DNA from: a bacterium
Lineage (GTDB): Bacteria > Babelota > Babeliae > Babelales > RVW-14
Length of the DNA stretch: 64,000 nucleotides
Reading direction: 5' to 3'
NCBI GenBank assembly: GCA_016699045.1
Contig: CP064957.1
Span: 992,001-1,056,000 of the forward strand
Made by a program: the position numbers and the translations under genes. The notes beneath the pieces are model-generated. The model searched no databases. It was not told the origin of the DNA and was given only the letters and a program-made list of their open reading frames with translations. Position 1 is the stretch's first letter. Every line of letters begins with the position of its first letter. Below, piece by piece: positions 45,082 to 52,626 of the stretch.

Positions 45082-46486
45082 ATGGCAGAACAGTACATTC
45101 CTAGTTCTCACGATCAGCGCGGTGATTTCTCGGTTCCCGAGTCGTTTGTTTACAAATCTGAGCGGGGGCTGACTGAAGAAATTGTTCGCACCATTTCTGC
45201 TCAAAAAAATGAGCCGGCATGGATGCTTGAGTTGCGGCTTAAAGCGTTGGATGAGTTTTTGGCCCGTCCAATGCAATCGTGGGGACCCGACCTTTCTGCC
45301 TTAAATATCAATGATATCTACTATTATTTGCGTCCTTTGGAAAAACAAGAACGCACCTGGGACGATGTTCCCGACGATATAAAGAATACCTTCGACCGCC
45401 TTGGCGTGCCGCAAGCTGAGCGCGACCATTTGGCCGGCCTTGGCGCGCAGTACGAATCAGAGGTCGTGTACCACAATCTGAAAAAAAGAGTGGGTTGATC
45501 AGGGTGTTGTCTTTTTAGATACCGATTCCGGTTTAAAGCAGTATCCCGAGCTTTTTAAAAAATATTTTGGGACGATTATTCCTTTTAATGATAATAAATT
45601 TGCGGCGTTGAATACAGCTGTGTGGAGTGGTGGTAGCTTTATTTATGTGCCAAAAGGCGTGCATATTGCCGTGCCGTTGCAGGCATACTTCCGGATCAAC
45701 GCAGAAAAAATGGGTCAGTTTGAGCGTACGCTTATTATTGCCGACGAAGGCGCCATCGTTAGTTATGTTGAAGGCTGTACCGCTCCAACGTATGTTACCA
45801 GCTCTTTGCACTCGGCCGTTGTTGAAATTGTTGCTATGCCAGGCGCGCGGGTGCGTTATTACACCATCCAAAACTGGTCAAAGAATGTGTACAACTTGGT
45901 AACCAAGCGTGCCTATGCCTATAAAGATTCGATTGTAGAATGGATCGATTGCAATTTGGGCAGCGGCATTACCATGAAATATCCAGCAGTCGTTTTGAAA
46001 GAAGAAGGTGCCCGTGCCGAAATCTTGTCGATTGCAATGGCCAACTCTCCTCGCCAAATTCAAGATTCAGGCGGCAAAATTACCCACGAAGCGCCGAATA
46101 CCAGTTCGCGCATTATTTCAAAATCAATTAGTACCAAGGGCGGCCGTTGTAGCTATCGCGGCATGGTCAAAGTGCCTGCTGGCATGGTTAATTGCAAATC
46201 ATTTGTGCAATGCGATGCGCTGATTTTAGATGCAGCATCACGGACCGATACCTATCCGTATATCGAAATTAGTGAGCCAGACGTTGATATTGGCCATGAA
46301 GCGTCGGTCAGTAAAATTAGCGAAGACCAACTGTTTTATTTAATGAGCCGCGGGCTTGATGATGCTTCGTCGCGCAATTTGATTGTGAATGGCTTTATTG
46401 AGCCGCTCGTTAAAACGTTGCCAATGGAATTTGCCGTTGAAATGAATCGCTTGATTGAACTTGAAATGGAAGGCAGCGTGGGATAA
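45082..46486 (+). CDS. sufB: Fe-S cluster assembly scaffold SufB, frameshifted in an A7 run
   Basis: SufB with SufC and SufD forms the SUF scaffold that builds Fe-S clusters. The first part (ATG 45082, ..PESFVYKSERGLTEEIVRTIS.. to YHNLKK) stops at 45498. The second part (..YPELFKKYFGTIIPFNDNKFAALN.., GGSFIYVPKGVH, and the C-terminal EISEPDVDIGHEASVSKIS with SufB hallmarks) is in another frame. Deleting one A in the run at 45481-45487 restores K-K-E-W-V-D-Q-G-V and gives 467 residues, a normal SufB length. No second copy is seen, so either the base is a sequencing error or slippage rescues an essential gene. Confidence 0.85.
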
Positions 46487-46489
46487 CTC

Positions 46490-47212
46490 ATGACAAATAA
46501 TTTGATAAAACATTATGTAACGCTTGCCAGTTCTTCTATCGCTCTTTCGTCTGTGCTGCCCGCTGGGTTGGATGTAACGGGGCCGCTGCAGTTAACGGTT
46601 GAAGTGCCGCATAATGCTACGGTAACGGTAATGGATGATTTGCATGAATTGGGGCTGGTGAACACAACGCTTGAGTTGTTGGTTGGAGCGAGTGCGATGT
46701 TATGGTACACGCTAAAAGCAACGCAAGGTGTTGAGCGTCTAATGAACCAAACGCTTGTGCCAGAGACCGATACAACGGTTTTGCTGCGTACGATTAATGT
46801 TCGGCTGATGGGCCAGGGCGCGCATGCGACGGTTCGTTGTTTGTGTTTTGGTTTTGATAAAAAAGTTTTTAAATTCAAAACGCTGCAAGACCATCAAACA
46901 TCAGATGCTACTAGCAGTTTGGTAATCAAAACCGTGTTGGACGACCAGTCGCAATTAATCTGCCACAATGTCATTAAAGTGCAAAAAAATGCCCAACGAA
47001 CCAATGCTGAGCAAGAAAATAAAAATATTTTGTTGGCGCGTGGTGCGCGGGCAGTCTCGGTTCCTATGCTTGAAATTGAAGCTGATGATGTGCGTTGCCA
47101 GCATGGTGCTGCGGTGAGTAGGCTCGATCAGGAGCATCTCTTTTACTTGCAAAGCCGTGGGCTTGATGCCCAGCAGACGCGGCAAATGCTGATCGAATCG
47201 TTCTTGAGTTAG
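46490..47212 (+). CDS. sufD: SufD-like Fe-S scaffold subunit, short form
   Basis: A 240-residue protein, four bases after sufB. It matches the C-terminal beta-helix of SufD: CHNVIKVQKNAQRTNAEQENKNILL-type segment, IEADDVRCQHGAAVSRLD and LFYLQSRGL. SufD proteins usually exceed 350 residues; the N-terminal part is missing here, as in some reduced lineages. Its conserved His in the CQHGA motif is present. It would pair with SufB and SufC; sufC is 24 kb away. Confidence 0.83.
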   Translation: MTNNLIKHYVTLASSSIALSSVLPAGLDVTGPLQLTVEVPHNATVTVMDDLHELGLVNTTLELLVGASAMLWYTLKATQGVERLMNQTLVPETDTTVLLRTINVRLMGQGAHATVRCLCFGFDKKVFKFKTLQDHQTSDATSSLVIKTVLDDQSQLICHNVIKVQKNAQRTNAEQENKNILLARGARAVSVPMLEIEADDVRCQHGAAVSRLDQEHLFYLQSRGLDAQQTRQMLIESFLS

Positions 47213-47255
47213 ATTTTGTTCTGTACAAAAGAGCTGAGCATGTTATTGTTGGCGC

Positions 47256-47963
47256 ATGATTATCAATAAAGTACACTATTCAATTTTTTTTGGTGACGCC
47301 AAGACGTGCTGGGCGCACCATCTTTCCGCAGATTTTCCTCGTTTGTGCAAAGCCCTTGCCGATCAGCATGCTTTAAAAAATTTTGTTTTATTGAATCAAA
47401 CGCATGGCATTGAGGGCATGGCCATCGATGCCAGTATTCATTTGCCCGAGCGTGTGATGCTTAAGCCTCAGGATGGGGACTTTTTGGTTACCGATCAGGT
47501 TGGGGTGGGGCTTGCCATTTTAACGGCCGACTGTATGCCGCTGGTCGTTTGCGATCCGGTGCGTCGTGTGGTTGGCATTGCCCATGCTGGGTGGAAGGGC
47601 ACTATTGCCGGGATAGTGAGTAGACTTGTTGAGCGCATGCAGCATGATTTTGGATGTCAGTTGGCTCAGCTGCAGTTTTATCTTGGCCCATCAGCAAAAA
47701 CTTGCTGTTATGAGGTGCAGTCTGACTTTCTATCTCATCTTCAAAATTTTCCCAACCCGTCTCAATTTTTGCTTGAGCGTGATGGACGCCTATTTTTTGA
47801 CAAAGCCGCTTGCAACATATCTCAGTTGCTTGCTGTAGGAATATCGCAACAAAACATTGATTCAACGAATCTTATCTGCACAATGTGCGATGACCGTTTT
47901 TACTCTTTTCGCCGCCAAAAATCTGAGGCCGGCAGAAATATTTCTCTGATTTGGTTGTCCTAA
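47256..47963 (+). CDS. laccase-domain protein (YfiH/PgeF type)
   Basis: A 235-residue protein with the multicopper-like motifs of the family: NQTHGI (His), ILTADCMPLVV (Cys) and GIAHAGWKGTIAGI (His). Members bind zinc and have purine nucleoside phosphorylase-like or peptidoglycan-editing activity (Escherichia coli YfiH/PgeF). The length is normal. It follows sufD after 43 bases, and its own ribosome-binding site is weak. The role could be purine recycling or editing of cell-wall precursors. Confidence 0.85.
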   Translation: MIINKVHYSIFFGDAKTCWAHHLSADFPRLCKALADQHALKNFVLLNQTHGIEGMAIDASIHLPERVMLKPQDGDFLVTDQVGVGLAILTADCMPLVVCDPVRRVVGIAHAGWKGTIAGIVSRLVERMQHDFGCQLAQLQFYLGPSAKTCCYEVQSDFLSHLQNFPNPSQFLLERDGRLFFDKAACNISQLLAVGISQQNIDSTNLICTMCDDRFYSFRRQKSEAGRNISLIWLS

Positions 47964-48050
47964 AATAGAAAAAAGGGCATGTGCGCCTATCTGCGCACGA
48001 TAGCAAAGTACATAAGAAAGCGTTAACTGGTCGTTAATATTTTTTGTTTT

Positions 48051-49319
48051 CTAAGGGTATACCGGAAACTTTTTGCACATGACTGATACTTGTGCTTTCA
48101 GGCTCTTTAAAAAATCTGCATCATTGTGTCGCTTGATTGCTTCATCAATCCAATGCACCAATTGTATCACGTCGTGCTCTTTCAAGCCGCGCGTGGTGAC
48201 GGCAGGGGTGCCAATGCGAATACCACTGGTGACCATGGGGCTTTGTGTATCGAAAGGAATTAAGTTGCGGTTTAAAATTATGCCACATTTTTCCAGTGTT
48301 TCTTCAACCAATTTTCCTGTAATTTTCACAAGAGAGCTCGCATCATTTTTTGTTTGTACATCAACAAGAAACAAATGATTGTCAGTACCACCGGCAACTA
48401 TGCGATAGCCAAGGTTTTTGAATGCTTGTGCCATGGCTTGAGCGTTTTTTGCGACTTGTTGTTGATAGGTTTTAAAAGCTGGTTCAAGTGCTTGTGCAAA
48501 ACAGACGGCCTTGGCAGCAACCACGTGCATCAACGGGCCGCCTTGTGTACCAGGGATAATTGATCGATCAAGATCTGCTGCATGGTCTGCCTTACTTAAA
48601 ATCATGCCGCCGCGTGGACCGCGCAATGTTTTGTGCGTGGTACTGGTGACAAGGTCGGCGTACGGCATAGGGTTTGGGTGCACGCCAGCAGCAACCAGGC
48701 CGGCAATGTGCGCCATGTCAACCATCAACAGTGCGTGGTTGTTGCTGGCTATTTCGGCCAGTCGTTCAAAATCTATAAAGCGGGAATAGGCTGAAGCGCC
48801 GGCAATAATCATTTTGGGTTGGTGCTGGTTTGCTAATATTTCAATTTCATCATAATCAATACATTCATCTTCAGGCGAAACGCCGTAGGGCACCATGTTA
48901 AAAAGTTTGCCGGAAAAGTTAAGTTTATGGCCGTGTGTAAGGTGCCCGCCAGCGTTAATGTGCATACCCAAAACGGTATCGCCAGGCTTGAGTTTTGCCA
49001 TAAAGGCAGCAAAATTTGCGGATGAGCCAGAATGAGGCTGGACGTTGATATGCTCAGCATTAAAGAGCTGTTTGCCTAGATCACGGGCCAGATTTTCAAC
49101 TTCGTCGATTACTTGGCAACCGGCGTAGTAACGCCTGCCGGGGTAGCCTTCGGCATATTTATTGGTAAGTACCGAGCCGGTTGCTGCTAAAACTTCAGGA
49201 CTGGCATAATTTTCTGAGGCAATAAGGCACAAAACTTCTTCCTGACGTTGTTTTTCTTGTTCAATAAGATCAAAAATCTGGGCTATTTTGGGGTTTTTGT
49301 TGAGTGATGACGTTTTCAT
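48051..49319 (-). CDS. glyA: serine hydroxymethyltransferase
   Basis: A 422-residue PLP enzyme that interconverts serine and glycine and charges tetrahydrofolate with a one-carbon unit. It contains CLIASENYASPEVLAATGS, the HSGSSANFA loop, ADLVTSTTHKTLRGPRGG with the PLP Lys, and RIGTPAVTTRGL. I chose the start at 49319 because GGAG lies just before it; an in-frame extension to 49373 is possible. Confidence 0.93.
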   Translation of the reverse strand: MKTSSLNKNPKIAQIFDLIEQEKQRQEEVLCLIASENYASPEVLAATGSVLTNKYAEGYPGRRYYAGCQVIDEVENLARDLGKQLFNAEHINVQPHSGSSANFAAFMAKLKPGDTVLGMHINAGGHLTHGHKLNFSGKLFNMVPYGVSPEDECIDYDEIEILANQHQPKMIIAGASAYSRFIDFERLAEIASNNHALLMVDMAHIAGLVAAGVHPNPMPYADLVTSTTHKTLRGPRGGMILSKADHAADLDRSIIPGTQGGPLMHVVAAKAVCFAQALEPAFKTYQQQVAKNAQAMAQAFKNLGYRIVAGGTDNHLFLVDVQTKNDASSLVKITGKLVEETLEKCGIILNRNLIPFDTQSPMVTSGIRIGTPAVTTRGLKEHDVIQLVHWIDEAIKRHNDADFLKSLKAQVSVMCKKFPVYP

Positions 49320-49372
49320 AAAGTCTCCATGGGGCAACATTTTTGCAATATTATTGACTATTTGTAATGGCA

Positions 49373-49401
49373 TTGACTATCTTAAGAATAGATACTATGC
49401 A
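49373..49401 (+). promoter_or_regulatory. candidate promoter of the glycine-rich pair
   Basis: TTGACT (49373-49378) with 17 bases to TATGCA (49396-49401), about 57 bases before the start at 49459. The -10 box is weak. Confidence 0.3.
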
Positions 49402-49458
49402 GCGGTGAGCTTAGCACGCCGCGCATAGAAAGTTGATTACTATTAAAAGGAGATAATT

Positions 49459-49836
49459 ATGAAAAAGATTTTGTTGAGTTTTTTGGTGCTTATCAGTGCG
49501 GTGTACTCAGTGCACGCTGGTCGAGGTAGTGGTGGAGCTGCTTTTGGTGGTGCTCTTGCCGGCAGTATGATTGGCGGGATTGCTACAACAGCCATTGTAA
49601 GTGGTAGCTCAAGTCGCCATGCCGATGATGCTGCTCGTGCGCGACAAGAAACCGAGTTGTTGCGTCGAGAACAAGAACGTGACCGCGTACAACGTCTTGA
49701 AAATCAAGTGCGAGAAGAAAAACTTAAACGTACCATCGGTGGTGGCGATGGCATGCTCAATCTTTTAATTGGTATTATTGTTGTTTTAATTTTAGGCATC
49801 ATGGGTTTGATATTTTTGGTGTTAAAAAGACATTAA
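49459..49836 (+). CDS. glycine-rich exported membrane protein with coiled coil
   Basis: A 125-residue protein with AAAAGGAG before the start. A signal peptide (KKILLSFLVLISAVYSVHA) is followed by GRGSGGAAFGGALAGSMIGG, a glycine zipper, then a charged coiled coil (residues 55-93) and a C-terminal membrane helix (LLIGIIVVLILGIMGLIFLV). It could be anchored at both ends of the periplasm or in one membrane. The next gene is a paralogue at its N-terminus. Confidence 0.65.
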   Translation: MKKILLSFLVLISAVYSVHAGRGSGGAAFGGALAGSMIGGIATTAIVSGSSSRHADDAARARQETELLRREQERDRVQRLENQVREEKLKRTIGGGDGMLNLLIGIIVVLILGIMGLIFLVLKRH

Positions 49837-49860
49837 AAAATAAAACATGAGGAGAGAGTA

Positions 49861-50268
49861 ATGAAGAAAAAAATTATGCTTCTTGCTGGCCTTTTTATTG
49901 TTGTGTCAGTTGCTGGCTATCGACTGCATGCTGGGCGTGGAGGGAATGCCTTTGGTGGTGCTTTTGCTGGCAGTATGTTTGGGAGCGTTGTTGGTAATGC
50001 CATGACGGCACCTCGTGGCGGTGGCGGTGACTCGGGTAGTAGTAACAGTGGCGCTTTGAATGCCGTGTGGGATGCTATGCGCCGACTTGAAAGTTCATTT
50101 GCTGATGAAATAAAGCGTTTGAAGGAACAAGTTAATCATCTTGAAGATCAAGTTCGTTCATTGAAAAAAAGGGGTCATCGAAAAAAGCATGATGGTCGTG
50201 ATCGTGGTAAAGGCATGAATAACGATGATAATAGGGAAAATCGCCCTGATGATAAACACGACGAATAA
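49861..50268 (+). CDS. glycine-rich exported protein, paralogue of the upstream gene
   Basis: A 135-residue protein, GAGGAGAGAG before the start. The signal helix ends near LHA and is followed by GRGGNAFGGAFAGSMFG, matching the upstream gene. The middle is a coiled coil (residues 75-105), and the tail is highly charged (KKRGHRKKHDGRDRGKG, then Asp/Asn-rich). It lacks the C-terminal membrane helix of its neighbour. A terminator follows. Confidence 0.62.
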   Translation: MKKKIMLLAGLFIVVSVAGYRLHAGRGGNAFGGAFAGSMFGSVVGNAMTAPRGGGGDSGSSNSGALNAVWDAMRRLESSFADEIKRLKEQVNHLEDQVRSLKKRGHRKKHDGRDRGKGMNNDDNRENRPDDKHDE

Positions 50269-50296
50269 AAAGTAAGAAATCTTTTTCAAAATAATA

Positions 50297-50334
50297 AAAA
50301 GCTTGTTAGGTTAAATACTTAACAAGCTTTTTTT
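50297..50334 (+). terminator. Rho-independent terminator
   Basis: AAAGCTTGTTA and TAACAAGCTTT arms with an adjacent T-run, about 30 bases after the second glycine-rich gene. Confidence 0.75.
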
Positions 50335-50352
50335 ATTACCATGAGCAGAATA

Positions 50353-50889
50353 CCCCAAGGCTTTTCAAGCCTGGGGATGAATGCGAGTCCACTTGGCGCT
50401 GAAGCAAAAAGCGAAGTATTTTTGCGAAGAGCCAACTGAAGTGGCATACTGAGACCATGAAGAAATATTGGTCAGGAGCACATACAAGGCATAGATTAAT
50501 GTACCACTTAGTTTGGATCCCAAAATATAGAAAAAGGATACTAAAGGGAGCTATAGCAAAACGTATTGAAGAATTGTTTCGGCAGTGTGCAGAAGTAAAT
50601 CGATGGGAAATTCATGAGCTGAACATTCAGTCAGATCATGTTCACATGCTGATTCAGATAAAGCCGAGCATAAGTGTTAGTATGGTTGTTCAGCTGTTCA
50701 AGGGTGGTAGTAGCAAGATAATGAGAGAAGAGTTTGCAGAATTGGAAGAATTTTGTGGGGAGATAGCTTCTGGGCAGATGGCTATTTTGCAGAAACAGTT
50801 GGCCAGTGCAGCGAAGAAGCTATCAGAAAATATATTCAGAACCAGTGATATTCAAATGTTCATTGAGAAGCCCCGGCTTTTAAGCCGGG
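50353..50889 (+). mobile_element. IS200/IS605-family element (tnpA only)
   Basis: No inverted-repeat termini. Instead each end has a subterminal hairpin, as in IS200/IS605: CCCCAAGGCTT/AAGCCTGGGG with one bulge at 50353-50376, and CCCGGCTT/AAGCCGGG at 50872-50889. The only gene is tnpA. A further leader stem (CCACTTGGC pairing with GCCAACTGAAGTGG) lies before the tnpA start and is typical of IS200 control of transposase translation. The true ends are probably within about 15 bases of these hairpins. The element sits in the leader of the thioredoxin reductase fusion gene. Confidence 0.75.
50457..50848 (+). pseudogene. tnpA: IS200-type Y1 transposase TnpA, frameshifted
   Basis: The first 98 residues (YHLVWIPKYRKRIL, HELNIQSDHVHMLIQIKPS with the HUH metal-binding pair, FKGGSSK) match Y1 transposases. 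As written, the frame then leaves the family. Adding one T to the T4 run at 50751-50754 restores EEFLWGDSFWADGYFAETVG with the catalytic Tyr, then a stop at 50848 (130 residues, normal IS200 length). Either a one-base deletion or a sequencing error. Confidence 0.8.
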
Positions 50890-50919
50890 CGGTGTCACTT
50901 TTATAGAAAGGTTTTTTTA

Positions 50920-52386
50920 ATGAAGAGAAATTTTTTGAGTAGTACTCTTTTAGTTTTGATATGTTTTTCTGCGTGTGTTCAAACAAACAATCATGCAAAT
51001 AAAACTAAGCGAAGCGCTCAGTTATCTCAGATTTCGTGGGATGATGCAACGTATCCCGTGGTGGTACTTGGCGGTGGCGTTGCTGGTTTCACGGCAGCAA
51101 ATTATTTAGTACAAGCAAATATTCCAACCGTTGTTTTAGAAGGTCCAAAGCCGGGAGGCGCGCTTGCGCAATCGCCATCAGAGCGCAATTGGCCTGGGGT
51201 GATGGATGCACCAGGAGCCGATATCATGCGTAGCTTGCGTGAGCAGGCAGAACATTATGGTGTTACCGTTGTGTCAGAACAAGTACGCAGTGTGCGGTTT
51301 GATGTCTGGCCGTTTGAGCTTGATGTCGAAAACCTTGAGACTTCACAAAAACGTACTATTAAATCTCTGAGTTGCATTGTGGCAACTGGTGCTGAGCCAA
51401 ACTATCTTGGTATTCCGGGCGAGCAAAAGTATTGGGGTAAGGGCGTTACCAACTGTGCCGTGTGCGACGGGGGCTTGTGTAAAGGCAAAGATGTTGCAGT
51501 TGTTGGCGGTGGAGACTCGGCGATTCTTGAAGCGGCGTATTTGGCCGGTATTGCGCGTTCAGTCACCCTGATTGTGCGTAAAGATTATTTCCGTGCTAAC
51601 GATAAAAAGAAGCGCGATCAAGTGTTGGCATTGTCTAACGTTTCGGTGTTGTACAACACGCGTGTAACGCAGGTTGATGGTGATGGTGCGCATGTAACGC
51701 AATTGACATTGCGCAACGATACTGAAACAACGACGCGCCCTTTTGATAATTTATTTTTAGCGATTGGTGCGCGGCCAAATACGGCCATCGTTGCTGATGC
51801 GCTGCAATGTGATGAGCAAGGTTACATTGTTTTAAAGCGTGGTGGGGCAACGTCGGTAGATGGTATTTTTGCGGCAGGCGATGTGTGTGATCCGTTTTAT
51901 AAACAGGCGGTAACGTCTGCCAGTGGTGGGTGCACCGCGGCATTGCAGGCGCAAGCATTTTTGGATGATCTTGGTTTTAATCAAGCAATGATGCGTCAGC
52001 AGCCAGCAAAAAAAATAGAGCCAGCCAAAACGCCTGAAACTAGTGAGGCGGTTACATTGTTATCTGATAACCAAGCCATCGATCAATTTTTACAACAATC
52101 AAAGCCAATTATTATTGACGTGTTTGCCGAGTGGTGCATGCCGTGTAAAAAAATGGCGCCTATTTTTGAAGCCATGGCTACTAAGTACCGTGCTGATATT
52201 GCGTGCGCAAAAATGGATGTTACCAAAGTTGATGTAGATCGGTTGGTACAGATTATTGGCGGGGACTCAATTGAAGGCGTGCCAACATTGTTGTTTATCA
52301 AAGACAGCAAAGAAATTGGTCGGTTGGTTGGTGGTATGTCTGCTGAACAACTAGAAAAGAATTTTAAAATCATGGCGGGTAGTTGA
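50920..52386 (+). CDS. exported thioredoxin reductase-thioredoxin fusion (lipoprotein-type signal)
   Basis: A 488-residue protein. The N-terminus (RNFLSSTLLVLICFSAC) is a signal peptide with a lipobox-like FSAC at Cys19. The reductase part has the FAD site VVLGGGVAGFTAA (about residues 50-62), GGALAQSPSERNWPG, the redox pair CAVCDGG (about 180-183) and the NADPH site VAVVGGGDSAILEA. It ends in GIFAAGDVCDP. A linker of about 40 residues leads to a thioredoxin domain with WCMPCK (about 405-409). Reductase-thioredoxin fusions exist in Mycobacterium leprae and a few others, but those are cytoplasmic. An exported version raises the question of its electron source. Confidence 0.82.
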   Translation: MKRNFLSSTLLVLICFSACVQTNNHANKTKRSAQLSQISWDDATYPVVVLGGGVAGFTAANYLVQANIPTVVLEGPKPGGALAQSPSERNWPGVMDAPGADIMRSLREQAEHYGVTVVSEQVRSVRFDVWPFELDVENLETSQKRTIKSLSCIVATGAEPNYLGIPGEQKYWGKGVTNCAVCDGGLCKGKDVAVVGGGDSAILEAAYLAGIARSVTLIVRKDYFRANDKKKRDQVLALSNVSVLYNTRVTQVDGDGAHVTQLTLRNDTETTTRPFDNLFLAIGARPNTAIVADALQCDEQGYIVLKRGGATSVDGIFAAGDVCDPFYKQAVTSASGGCTAALQAQAFLDDLGFNQAMMRQQPAKKIEPAKTPETSEAVTLLSDNQAIDQFLQQSKPIIIDVFAEWCMPCKKMAPIFEAMATKYRADIACAKMDVTKVDVDRLVQIIGGDSIEGVPTLLFIKDSKEIGRLVGGMSAEQLEKNFKIMAGS

Positions 52387-52420
52387 TTTGAAGCGGTTGG
52401 TGCTACCCGCATCGTTTTTT
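52375..52420 (+). terminator. terminator overlapping the fusion-gene stop
   Basis: GCGGGTAG (52375-52382, spanning the last codons) pairs with CTACCCGC (52403-52410), followed by ATCG and a T6 run. Confidence 0.65.
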
Positions 52421-52528
52421 AGACCTATTCCTTTCTTTACCTTATTTTGGCCTCGTGCTTGTGAGGCCATTTCTTAAGAATCAAAATCTGACCTTTTTAC
52501 TGAAGCCCCACCTGTTAATATTTTCTAT

Positions 52529-52558
52529 TTGACTTTGTTTTGGCGCAATTGTTACAAT
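52529..52558 (+). promoter_or_regulatory. sigma70-type promoter of the 602-residue secreted protein
   Basis: TTGACT (52529-52534), an 18-base spacer and TACAAT (52553-52558). The preceding bases TTTTCTAT recur before the promoter of the paralogous gene at 54.5 kb. Confidence 0.55.
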
Positions 52559-52626
52559 GAAGAAAATGGGAGAATTATTGAGAAAAGCTTAAAAATGTTG
52601 TTTTTTTAGTTAAAAAGGGAGAGATT

